Below are positions 1-7,529 of a stretch of 64,000 nt of DNA, piece by piece. Every line of letters starts with the position of its first letter. Within the stretch, counting starts at the first letter, position 1. The DNA lies in the NCBI RefSeq assembly GCF_019800665.1, contig NZ_JAHVKO010000002.1, forward strand, positions 248,001 to 312,000. The letters are read 5' to 3'. The notes below the pieces were generated by a model that saw nothing but the letters and a program-made list of their open reading frames with translations, was not told where the DNA came from and did no database searches. The position numbers and the translations under genes are program-made. This DNA comes from Microbulbifer agarilyticus. Lineage in GTDB: Bacteria > Pseudomonadota > Gammaproteobacteria > Pseudomonadales > Cellvibrionaceae.

Positions 1-272
1 TCCGACTGGCCGCCGCCAAGCTCGACCAGGGCTCACCCGATCGCGCGAGCTTTTGTGCGATGGCCAAGCGGTTTGCAACCGATACCTGTTTCTCCATTTG
101 TGATGAGGCGATCCAACTCCACGGTGGCTATGGCTACATCCGCGAGTACCCGATCGAGCGTTACTTTCGCGATACTCGTGTACACAGGATTCTAGAAGGC
201 ACCAATGAAATTATGCGCTTGGTCATTGCGCGACAATTGTTATCCGAGCGGCGCGGCACCTTGATTGAATAG
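1..272 (+). CDS. Acyl-CoA dehydrogenase, C-terminal fragment (5' end outside window)
   Basis: The reading frame is open from the window edge (frame starting at base 3), so this is the last ~90 residues of a gene that begins upstream. It contains the ACAD C-terminal hallmark: AIQLHGGYGYIREYPIERYFRD followed by GTNEIMR, where in this subfamily the loop contacts FAD and the CoA ester. Members oxidise acyl-CoA to 2-enoyl-CoA with electron-transferring flavoprotein as acceptor. The next three genes are valine-degradation genes on the same strand, so isobutyryl-CoA or a short branched acyl-CoA is the likely substrate (inference from context). The family call is secure; the substrate is not. Confidence 0.85.
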   Translation, partial: RLAAAKLDQGSPDRASFCAMAKRFATDTCFSICDEAIQLHGGYGYIREYPIERYFRDTRVHRILEGTNEIMRLVIARQLLSERRGTLIE

Positions 273-326
273 CCTCTGCGAAAGTTTTACCGCTCACAGG
301 AATGCGAACGAATACATGGGGAATAC

Positions 327-1115
327 ATGATGAAAGCAATCAGTCCGACCGAAAAGTTGCTGGTCGAGGTGCGTGATCACATTGCAGTCTTGACGATCAA
401 CAATCCGCCCGCCAACACCTGGGATAGGGAAAGCCTCGCGGGGCTCAAAACCATCATCCACCGTCTAGATAGCATGCGCGACATCACGGCTCTCGTAATC
501 CACGGTCAAGGAGAAAAGTTCTTCTCAGCCGGTGCGGACCTGAAGCAGTTTGCTTCCGGAGACAAGGTGACGGCGGCGGAAGTCGCGCGACTGTTCGGGG
601 AGGCCTTTGAAGCACTGGCGCAATTTGAAGGGGTAGCGATTGCTGCGGTGAACGGCTATGCCATGGGCGGTGGTCTCGAGTGTGCCCTCGCCTGTGACAT
701 TCGCATCTTCGAAACACATGCCCAGGTCGCGTTGCCCGAAGCCAAGGTGGGGCTACTACCCTGTGCCGGGGGCACCCAACGCCTGAGCTGGCTCGTAGGC
801 GAAGGCTGGACCTCGCGTTTAATCCTGTGTGGCGAACGCATCAGTGCAGACACAGCAGAAAAAATAGGGCTCGCTCAGGAAATCGTCCCGAAGGGGCAGG
901 CCCTGGAACAGGCGATCCTGCTGGCCACGCAAGTCGCCCAGCAGAGTCCGGATGCGATCCGCAGCTGTAAAAGCTTGATGATACAAGCACGTGAACATGC
1001 AATTTCAGCGGGTTTGAAATCCGAGCGCACGCTTTTTGTCGACCTTATCGGCGAACAAAACCAGCTCGAAGGCACCAACGCGTTTCTCGAAAAACGCAGC
1101 CCAGTCTGGCAATAA
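327..1115 (+). CDS. Enoyl-CoA hydratase/isomerase family protein (valine operon)
   Basis: This 262-residue crotonase-fold protein is of normal family length. It has the oxyanion-hole segments FSAGADLKQF and AVNGYAMGGGLE, and the LPEAKVGLLPCAGGTQRL stretch carrying the catalytic Glu region. It hydrates 2-enoyl-CoA, and methacrylyl-CoA is the expected substrate given the neighbours. It lies 54 bp after the ACAD fragment and 36 bp before the 3-hydroxyisobutyryl-CoA hydrolase, all on the plus strand, so an operon is likely. ATG 327 follows a GGGG-AATAC ribosome-binding sequence; ATG 330 directly behind it is an alternative. Family secure, exact substrate inferred. Confidence 0.9.
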   Translation: MMKAISPTEKLLVEVRDHIAVLTINNPPANTWDRESLAGLKTIIHRLDSMRDITALVIHGQGEKFFSAGADLKQFASGDKVTAAEVARLFGEAFEALAQFEGVAIAAVNGYAMGGGLECALACDIRIFETHAQVALPEAKVGLLPCAGGTQRLSWLVGEGWTSRLILCGERISADTAEKIGLAQEIVPKGQALEQAILLATQVAQQSPDAIRSCKSLMIQAREHAISAGLKSERTLFVDLIGEQNQLEGTNAFLEKRSPVWQ

Positions 1116-1151
1116 GCCAAAACACGACCATAAACTGATCATGGAAGGCCT

Positions 1152-2258
1152 ATGAACGAAGAGATCACCGCCGAGGTCCGGCCAGCTCAGGGCGGCGCTA
1201 TTGGTATCCTCACTCTGAATGCCAGCCAGAGATTAAACAGCTTGTCACTGGACATGGTACGGGCACTGTCCAAACAACTGCGCGCGTGGCAAACAGACGA
1301 CTCCATTGCTGCGGTATTCCTACAGGGCGCCGGTGAAAAAGCATTGTGTGCAGGGGGAGACGTACAAAAGCTCTACCGCTCAGCGGTGGCAGCAAACGGT
1401 GGGCCCAACACCTACGCAGAAACGTTCTTTCACGAAGAGTATCGCCTGGACTATTTGATCCACACGTTTGGCAAGCCGGTCATTTGTTGGGGGCATGGCA
1501 TCGTCATGGGTGGGGGGCTCGGTCTGATGGCCGGTGCCAGCCATAAGGTAGGCACTGAGCGCACACGTATTGCCATGCCGGAAATTACCATCGGCCTCTA
1601 CCCCGACGTTGGCGGCAGCTACTTTCTCAACCGCATGCCCCACCAAATCGGCCTGTTTCTGGGGCTTACGGCAACCTCGCTGAACCTCACCGACGCGCTG
1701 TTTGTCGGCCTCGTGGACTACACGGCGCCCGCAGAGAAGCGCGAGGAGATACTCGCGCAATTGTGTAGCCAAGTTTGGCTCCCCGGTACAGAAGAGAAGA
1801 TTAATCATGCAATCGCCAGCGAGATCTTATCTGCCTACCAACTCGACACAATGCCCACGGGGCAATTGCAACCTTATTGCCAACAAATTGAAAGTGCCTG
1901 TAGTGAGGACACGCTCACCAATATAACCAACGCCATCTTGGATTTACCTGACGATGCTCCATGGCTGCAAAAAGCCAAGGCCGCACTCAGGGCCGGATCG
2001 CCACTCTCGGCAAGACTGATTCATGAACAACTGCAGCGCTGCGCAGACATGTCCCTCGCCGATGTTTTCAGGGCAGAGCTGCTGCTCTCCACCCACGTGG
2101 TGCGTCAACCGGACTTTGCCGAGGGCGTACGGGCGCTACTCATCGACAAGGACAACAAGCCCCGATGGCAATTCGACAGTATCGAGCAGATTCCACTGGC
2201 ACTGATCGAAACCTGCTTCGCACAACCCTGGGCAAGAAACCCCCTTTCAGATCTGTAA
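1152..2258 (+). CDS. 3-hydroxyisobutyryl-CoA hydrolase
   Basis: This 368-residue crotonase-superfamily protein is about 100 residues longer than a hydratase, as expected for the HIBCH branch. Diagnostic stretches are LCAGGDVQKLY, HGIVMGGGLGLMAGASHKV and MPEITIGLYPDVGGSYFL, the last with the Glu and Asp of the hydrolase active site. It releases free 3-hydroxyisobutyrate from its CoA ester, the step before the dehydrogenase encoded 24 bp downstream. Its position between a hydratase and MmsB-like dehydrogenase strongly supports valine degradation. It acts in the cytosol. Confidence 0.92.
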   Translation: MNEEITAEVRPAQGGAIGILTLNASQRLNSLSLDMVRALSKQLRAWQTDDSIAAVFLQGAGEKALCAGGDVQKLYRSAVAANGGPNTYAETFFHEEYRLDYLIHTFGKPVICWGHGIVMGGGLGLMAGASHKVGTERTRIAMPEITIGLYPDVGGSYFLNRMPHQIGLFLGLTATSLNLTDALFVGLVDYTAPAEKREEILAQLCSQVWLPGTEEKINHAIASEILSAYQLDTMPTGQLQPYCQQIESACSEDTLTNITNAILDLPDDAPWLQKAKAALRAGSPLSARLIHEQLQRCADMSLADVFRAELLLSTHVVRQPDFAEGVRALLIDKDNKPRWQFDSIEQIPLALIETCFAQPWARNPLSDL

Positions 2259-2282
2259 CCGCATCCCCAAGAGGAAACAGCA

Positions 2283-3176
2283 ATGACGACGATCGCATTT
2301 ATCGGACTGGGTAATATGGGCGGCCCCATGGCAGCCAACCTTGTAGCTGCAGGGCACGACGTTCGTGTGTTTGACCTGTCAGATACCGCCATACAATCCC
2401 TAGTTAAACTTGGCGCAAAGGCCGCAAAGAACCCGTTCGACGCCGCTGACAATGCCCAGGTAGTGATCTCCATGTTACCCGCTGGGCAACATGTGGCAGG
2501 TCTGTATCTGGGTGACGACCGTGCAGCGGGACTGCTCGATACCATAAGCACGGATTGTCTGGTATTGGATTGCTCAACCATCGATGTTGATACGGTCCGA
2601 AAGGTACAACAGAAGGCCGGCGAACGCGGGCTACAGTTTCTCGATGCCCCCGTTTCCGGCGGTGTAGCGGCGGCTCAGGCCGGCACACTGACATTTATGT
2701 GCGGCGGCGAGAAGGCCGGGTTCGAACAGGCAAAATCTGTTTTGTCTGCGATGGGTCAAAATATCTTCCATGCTGGTAGCCACGGCGCAGGACAGGTCGC
2801 CAAAATGTGCAACAACATGTTGCTCGCCATTCATATGATTGGCACCAGCGAAGCATTGAAGATGGGGGCAAATAGCGGGCTGGACCCAAGTATTCTCTCC
2901 GAGATTATGTTGAAGAGTTCCGGGCGCAACTGGTCTCTGGAGCTGTACAACCCCTATCCGGGCGTCATGGATAGTCCGGCATCACGAGGATACCAACCAG
3001 GCTTTATGGTGGACCTTATGACCAAGGATCTGGGGCTTGCGATTGCCAACGCCAAGGACACCAACAGCAAAGTTCCACTGGGGCAGCACGCCGAGGCGCT
3101 CTATCGCGAAAAGCAACTGGCAGGTGATGGCAAGAAGGACTTCTCCAGTATTCTGGAAATCCTTGAGCACGCCTGA
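2283..3176 (+). CDS. mmsB: 3-hydroxyisobutyrate dehydrogenase
   Basis: The 297-residue protein begins with the NAD-binding motif IGLGNMGGPMAANL. It carries the substrate motif DAPVSGGVAAAQAGTL and the catalytic-lysine segment GQVAKMCNNMLL of the beta-hydroxyacid dehydrogenase family. It oxidises 3-hydroxyisobutyrate to methylmalonate semialdehyde with NAD+. It is the last gene of the rightward valine cluster; the next gene is convergent and a terminator hairpin lies between them. Length and all motifs are normal. Confidence 0.93.
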   Translation: MTTIAFIGLGNMGGPMAANLVAAGHDVRVFDLSDTAIQSLVKLGAKAAKNPFDAADNAQVVISMLPAGQHVAGLYLGDDRAAGLLDTISTDCLVLDCSTIDVDTVRKVQQKAGERGLQFLDAPVSGGVAAAQAGTLTFMCGGEKAGFEQAKSVLSAMGQNIFHAGSHGAGQVAKMCNNMLLAIHMIGTSEALKMGANSGLDPSILSEIMLKSSGRNWSLELYNPYPGVMDSPASRGYQPGFMVDLMTKDLGLAIANAKDTNSKVPLGQHAEALYREKQLAGDGKKDFSSILEILEHA

Positions 3177-3233
3177 TACCGCAACGACTACTGCCAGGTA
3201 GTGGATGTATTGCTCGGCGTGCTTTACCTGAAT

Positions 3234-3259
3234 AAAAAAAGGGCTCTTGATCGAGCCCT
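3234..3259 (-). terminator. Rho-independent terminator of the leftward ACAD operon
   Basis: Read leftward, a GGGCTC/GAGCCC stem with a six-base loop is followed by seven T residues. The hairpin overlaps the stop codon of the acyl-CoA dehydrogenase gene. The A-run on the other side gives no T-tract for the rightward mmsB gene. Confidence 0.8.
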
Positions 3260-4445
3260 ATAACCCCAACACAAATTTGGAAACAATGTTGCGCTGAACT
3301 TCCTGCGACCCACCAAAAATGGAGGCGGCGCGATTGTTCAGATATCTCGGGACAATCGAGCTGATATAGTCTGGCCGTTCGTCGCTGCCATCTTCGACAG
3401 GATCCATTGGAATGCCCTGGTATCCAATTACTTCAACTGCCAGCTCATTAACCGCCTGCTCAATACGGGTATAGGTGAGCTTCATCACCGACGACTCCGG
3501 TCCCGGCGCCCCCCCACTACTGAGTGACGACAAAATACGCAGCTCGATAATTTCCAGCGCCTTCAGATCAATATCAATTCTCGCCACTTTGCGCGCAATC
3601 GAGCCGGAACGATCGAACCCCGGGGTAGATTTTTGCACATCAGCAATGAGGTCTTTCAGCTGATTCAACTCGTGGCGAATTCGGTCACCACTGAAACCAC
3701 CGCCCCGCTCAAACTCAAGAAGATATTTGGCATAAGTCCACCCCTTGTTTTCCTCGCCAATACGGTTGGACTGTGGAACCCGTACATTATCGAAGAAGAC
3801 CTGGTTCACCTCATGGTCACCCGCCATGGTGACAATGGGCTCAACGGTAATTCCGGGGGTGCGCATATCCACCAGCAGGAAGCTGATGCCGTGCTGAGGC
3901 TTGCATTGACTATCGGTACGAACCAGACAAAAAATATGATCCGCAAGATGCGCATGTGTTGTCCAGATCTTGGAGCCGTTCAGGAGGTAATCGTTGCCAT
4001 CGGCCTCAGCCTTCAGCTTCAGGCTGGCCAGGTCGGACCCAGCACCCGGTTCCGAGTATCCCTGGCACCAGTAGTGTTCGCCGCTCAGCATCTTGGGCAG
4101 GTATTCCGCCTTTTGCTCCTCCGAGCCAAATGCCATGATGACAGGCGCGAGCATGAGTAGGCCAAGAGGAATCAGCATCGGTGCACCTGCGTGGTAGCAC
4201 TCTTTACTAAAGAGGTACTTCTGGGTCGCTGTCCACCCGGTGCCACCATGCTCTACCGGCCATTGCGGTACCGCCCAGCCTTTTTCTGCCAGAATCCCCT
4301 GCCACTCCAGTGCAATATCCTTGTCTACGAAAACACCACTACCATTGCGCGTCGCTTCGACAATATGTGCTGGCAAATTTTCCTGCAGAAATGCGTGCAC
4401 TTCCTGCTGAAATGCCAGCTCTTCCTGGCTAAACGATAGGTCCAT
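3258..4445 (-). CDS. Acyl-CoA dehydrogenase
   Basis: The 395-residue protein has the full ACAD layout: an N-terminal helical domain (MDLSFSQEELAFQQEV), the FAD/substrate segment QGYSEPGAGSDLASLK with WTTHAHLADH, and the C-terminal YQGIPMDP and ASIFGGSQEVQRNIVSKFVL. It oxidises an acyl-CoA with transfer to ETF. The IFGGSQEVQRNI ending resembles the FadE proteins of steroid side-chain degradation, but this does not fix the substrate. It is the third gene of a leftward operon behind an SDR and a ThuA-like gene. ATG 4445 is preferred over an in-frame GTG six bases upstream. Confidence 0.9.
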   Translation of the reverse strand: MDLSFSQEELAFQQEVHAFLQENLPAHIVEATRNGSGVFVDKDIALEWQGILAEKGWAVPQWPVEHGGTGWTATQKYLFSKECYHAGAPMLIPLGLLMLAPVIMAFGSEEQKAEYLPKMLSGEHYWCQGYSEPGAGSDLASLKLKAEADGNDYLLNGSKIWTTHAHLADHIFCLVRTDSQCKPQHGISFLLVDMRTPGITVEPIVTMAGDHEVNQVFFDNVRVPQSNRIGEENKGWTYAKYLLEFERGGGFSGDRIRHELNQLKDLIADVQKSTPGFDRSGSIARKVARIDIDLKALEIIELRILSSLSSGGAPGPESSVMKLTYTRIEQAVNELAVEVIGYQGIPMDPVEDGSDERPDYISSIVPRYLNNRAASIFGGSQEVQRNIVSKFVLGL

Positions 4446-4506
4446 ACTCACCGTTCCCTATGATTGATTCTCTAACGGCCCACTCTGATTTTTCTGCGAG
4501 CAACAT

Positions 4507-5274
4507 CTACTGTGAAATAGGATCCATCGCCCAACAGATACCTCTACGGAGCAGTTCATAGAACTCTTCGGTTCGCCAGGCGCCCTCCTCGGGTTCCGGA
4601 TACTCCTCAATCGCCGGCTGCATATCGTATTTGCCACGGCAATGGCCTAGCGTGAGATACAAAACCTGTCCCTCGCCGTAGGGATGGATATAGAGCACCG
4701 GCTGAATATCATCCTCTTTCACCCAATCGTTGCTGGTGAAATTTTCAACCGGGTCATTCCAGTGGGTATGCAGTAAGGTCTGGTATTCGCCGTGAAATTT
4801 ACTCAGGTAGAGTTCGTCATCGACCTTGAATGATGGAATGCCCTTCACCAGTGGGTGTTCAGGCTCCGTAGCCTTCACCTCATATTCGTGAATCGGCGGG
4901 TGCGCCATAAACTGGCTGCCGAGCATTTGCATAAAAGGAACATTGTCTTCCGGGCAATCGACAGTGAAATCACCGTCGTTCACGAGAAAACGGAGAATCG
5001 AGTTGGTACCGTGCAACGCGAACCATTTTTTCCCAGAGCGGACGTACTCACATAAGCGCGTCGTTTGCTCCAGAGTCGGGATCACATCACAGGTGTAGGT
5101 GATGATGAAATCAGATTCGCAGATTGCATCAATGTCACTGTAGTCAGCGCCCACCTTGACCTTGACTCTGGGTTGCTCTGCAAGCAGCTTCAACAATTCA
5201 ACTCGCGCGTGGTCAATATTGTGGTATTTACCACCTGCAACGAGATAGACATCAATACGATCACTTTTACCCAT
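4507..5274 (-). CDS. ThuA-like domain protein
   Basis: The 255-residue protein matches the ThuA-like fold (glutamine-amidotransferase-like) seen in sugar and natural-product catabolic clusters. Visible features are the N-terminal strand IDVYLVAGGKYHNIDHAR, the FIITYTCDVIPT strand-turn, WFALHGTNSI and the C-terminal HPYGEGQVLYLTLGH. Function within the family is largely unknown. Here it sits between an SDR and an ACAD rather than with sugar genes. A strong ribosome-binding site (GGAGGGCGCT before ATG) supports the start. The pathway role is not assignable from sequence alone. Confidence 0.75.
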   Translation of the reverse strand: MGKSDRIDVYLVAGGKYHNIDHARVELLKLLAEQPRVKVKVGADYSDIDAICESDFIITYTCDVIPTLEQTTRLCEYVRSGKKWFALHGTNSILRFLVNDGDFTVDCPEDNVPFMQMLGSQFMAHPPIHEYEVKATEPEHPLVKGIPSFKVDDELYLSKFHGEYQTLLHTHWNDPVENFTSNDWVKEDDIQPVLYIHPYGEGQVLYLTLGHCRGKYDMQPAIEEYPEPEEGAWRTEEFYELLRRGICWAMDPISQ

Positions 5275-5354
5275 AGCGCCCTCCGGTCATTCGCGAAGAA
5301 AGTAACGGGACGCAATCGTCCTTGCGCCCCGTGTGACACAGCCAGTGCTTCAGA

Positions 5355-6116
5355 TTACAGCTGTACCCGTTTGGTAAAGCCGCCATCAGCCACCAGATTT
5401 ACACCGGTGATGAGACTCGCTGCCGGGCTTGCCAGGAAAGTCACCGCATTGGCAATTTCCTCAGGACTGCCCATACGCCCCTGTGGAATTTGCGCCAGAG
5501 TACCTTCATACAGGTCCATCATATTTTCTTTGATGAAATCCCAGGCTCCCCCCTGGACAAATACAGGACCTGGAGACACACAATTCACGCGTACCCCCTG
5601 CCCTGCAACGGCCTGGCTCAATTGCTTACCGTAAATCACCAGAGCTCCCTTCAGCGCGTTATAGGGCTGGGGCCCCATAAAGGTCTCGACACCAGCGGTA
5701 CTCGCGATAATCACAATAGAGGCTGCTTTGGAATGCTCGAGGAAAGGCATCGCCGCTTCTACGCCACGGGTTGTACCAAGGACATCGACATTCAGATTAT
5801 TGATCCAGCCCTCATCCCCCATGTTGCCGCCGCCAGCACTCACATTGGGTACGAAGATATCGATACCGCCGAGCTCATCCCCAGCACTCGCCACCCATGA
5901 TTGATAGGCATCTTTGTCAGCAACATCCACCACCGCACCGATGACTTTGACACCCTTTCCACTCAGTGCCTTTACCGCCGTATCAACTTCTTCTTGATTT
6001 CTGGAGCATATGGCGAGGTCAACACCTTCGCTGGCCAATTGTTCTGCTATCGCACGCCCGATACCGCGGGTTGCACCTGTAATGACTGCCTTTTTTCCGG
6101 AAAGCCCGAGATCCAT
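5355..6116 (-). CDS. Short-chain dehydrogenase/reductase (SDR)
   Basis: The 253-residue classical SDR has the cofactor motif TGATRGIGRAIAEQ, the active-site Ser region IVIIASTAG and the YNALK catalytic pair, and it ends with GVNLVADGGFTKRV. It oxidises an alcohol or reduces a ketone with NAD(P)H. It is the first gene of the leftward operon SDR-ThuA-ACAD, and its promoter region carries one of the nine palindromes (6231-6252). An AGGAG-ATTGTT-ATG ribosome-binding site fixes the start. Substrate unknown. Confidence 0.88.
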   Translation of the reverse strand: MDLGLSGKKAVITGATRGIGRAIAEQLASEGVDLAICSRNQEEVDTAVKALSGKGVKVIGAVVDVADKDAYQSWVASAGDELGGIDIFVPNVSAGGGNMGDEGWINNLNVDVLGTTRGVEAAMPFLEHSKAASIVIIASTAGVETFMGPQPYNALKGALVIYGKQLSQAVAGQGVRVNCVSPGPVFVQGGAWDFIKENMMDLYEGTLAQIPQGRMGSPEEIANAVTFLASPAASLITGVNLVADGGFTKRVQL

Positions 6117-6230
6117 AACAATCTCCTAGTGTGTTGGTAGCTGCCCGGTTAGATAGGGAGTCCTTACCGGGGCAGTGTTGTTGGTTATTTAGCGACCATC
6201 TAACAGCAGGGTAACAAACCTGAAAATTAA

Positions 6231-6252
6231 AAACAATCAGTGTTGACTGTTT
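6231..6252. promoter_or_regulatory. Palindromic operator 1 (22-bp form)
   Basis: AAACAATC-AGTGTT-GACTGTTT: inverted 8-bp halves around a six-base spacer. It lies between the divergent SDR and zinc alcohol dehydrogenase genes, so it can control both. It shares half-sites with eight further copies in the window. The regulator is inferred to be the TetR protein encoded at 47752. Confidence 0.7.
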
Positions 6253-6384
6253 GTTTTTGCTTGGATAGGCTGTCTGTAAGAATTGAGATTCAGGCGCTCT
6301 ACCAGTGATGGCAGTGATCGAAAGGCGCTTTGCATCTCCCTGTCAGCCGTACATAACAGCCACGTAAACCATTGGGATACCACT

Positions 6385-7422
6385 ATGAAAGCAGCGGTGT
6401 TTAAAGAGGTTGGCCAGCCATTGAGCGTTGAAACCGTTGAGGATCCAACGCCCTCCTCCGGCGAACTGGTTATGAAGGTCGCTTACTGCGGCGTTTGTGG
6501 CACAGATCTCCACGCCACCCGCGAAGGCTTGACCACAGCCTGCTGCGGACAAATCCTCGGGCATGAGTTTGTCGGTGAGATTGCCGAGGTAGGTAAACAC
6601 GCTGAGGGTAATTGGGCGGTTGGCGACCGGGTTTGCTCAATACCGTTTATCGGTTGTGGGAAGTGTGCAGCCTGTGCAACCGGGCAATTCTTCCAGTGCG
6701 AGGAAAAGAAGATATCTGGCGTAAACGATCAGGGCGGCTTTGCCGAATATGTAACCGCTGGCGCACGCGAAACCATTCTCATCCCAGACAGTCTGGACCT
6801 CAAAACCGCAGCCTTGATTGAGCCGCTGGCTGTCGGGCTGCACGCAGTACGTGTCGCCAACCTAAAAGCCGGTGACCGAGTACTGATCACGGGCGCAGGC
6901 CCCATTGGGCTCACGGTCGCGCTTTGGGCCAAATTCTTTGGGGCTCGGGACGTTGTTGTCAGTGAGCTTGCCGAGTCCCGTGCAGAACTGGCGAAGAAGA
7001 TGGGAGCCAATCACGTTGTGCAACCGGACGTCAGTGCCGGTGCCATGGGGCTGCTCGAGCAATTTAGTGATCTTACTGGTTCAGCGCCGGACATCATTTT
7101 TGAATGCGTCGGCGCTCCCGGCCTGCTCCAGCAGTGTATGGAAATGGCCCCTTATGGCGGCAAGATTGTACCGGTGGGGGTATGTGAGCAACCGGACAAC
7201 ATCATGCCCTTCCTGGGCCTGGTCAAAGAACTCAACCTGCAATTCGCCATCGCCTACACCAAGGACGACTTTGAGACATCAATCGCCATGCTCGCAGAAC
7301 GACGCATTGATATCGAGCCAATGATTACCGATGTGGTGAGTCTCGATGACTTGCCTGGTGTTTTTGAGGCGCTGAGAACGCCAACGCACCAATGCAAGGT
7401 GCTTACGCAAATCAGCCAGTAG
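6385..7422 (+). CDS. Zinc-dependent alcohol dehydrogenase (butanediol/sorbitol dehydrogenase type)
   Basis: The 345-residue MDR enzyme has catalytic-zinc ligands in YCGVCGTDLH and GHEFVGEI. It has the structural-zinc Cys set CGKCAACATGQFFQC and the nucleotide-binding VLITGAGPIGLTVALWA. It oxidises a secondary or primary alcohol with NAD(P)+. The ATG at 6385 begins the conserved MKAAVFKEVG; the frame is open further upstream, but those ~34 residues have no family similarity. It is transcribed alone, divergently from the SDR operon across operator 1, and ends at a strong terminator. Confidence 0.9.
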   Translation: MKAAVFKEVGQPLSVETVEDPTPSSGELVMKVAYCGVCGTDLHATREGLTTACCGQILGHEFVGEIAEVGKHAEGNWAVGDRVCSIPFIGCGKCAACATGQFFQCEEKKISGVNDQGGFAEYVTAGARETILIPDSLDLKTAALIEPLAVGLHAVRVANLKAGDRVLITGAGPIGLTVALWAKFFGARDVVVSELAESRAELAKKMGANHVVQPDVSAGAMGLLEQFSDLTGSAPDIIFECVGAPGLLQQCMEMAPYGGKIVPVGVCEQPDNIMPFLGLVKELNLQFAIAYTKDDFETSIAMLAERRIDIEPMITDVVSLDDLPGVFEALRTPTHQCKVLTQISQ

Positions 7423-7470
7423 CCTTACGGACTTTATCGCACCCCTGAATGCCTCGAGGAGGCCAGGTTT

Positions 7471-7498
7471 GGGCCCACACATGTGGGCCCTTTTTTTG
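7471..7498 (+). terminator. Rho-independent terminator after the alcohol dehydrogenase
   Basis: GGGCCCAC/GTGGGCCC forms a near-perfect stem with a four-base loop, followed by eight T. It ends the rightward transcript. The opposite strand lacks a T-run, so the converging F420 operon has no obvious terminator of its own here. Confidence 0.88.
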
Positions 7499-7529
7499 TT
7501 TCTTTGTGTGGCATTGCGTAACTAAGCAA

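Noticed and set aside
3633..4160. 175-codon plus-strand frame opposite the first ACAD gene
   Set aside because: It is antisense to a clear acyl-CoA dehydrogenase; its length follows from the codon structure of the real gene.
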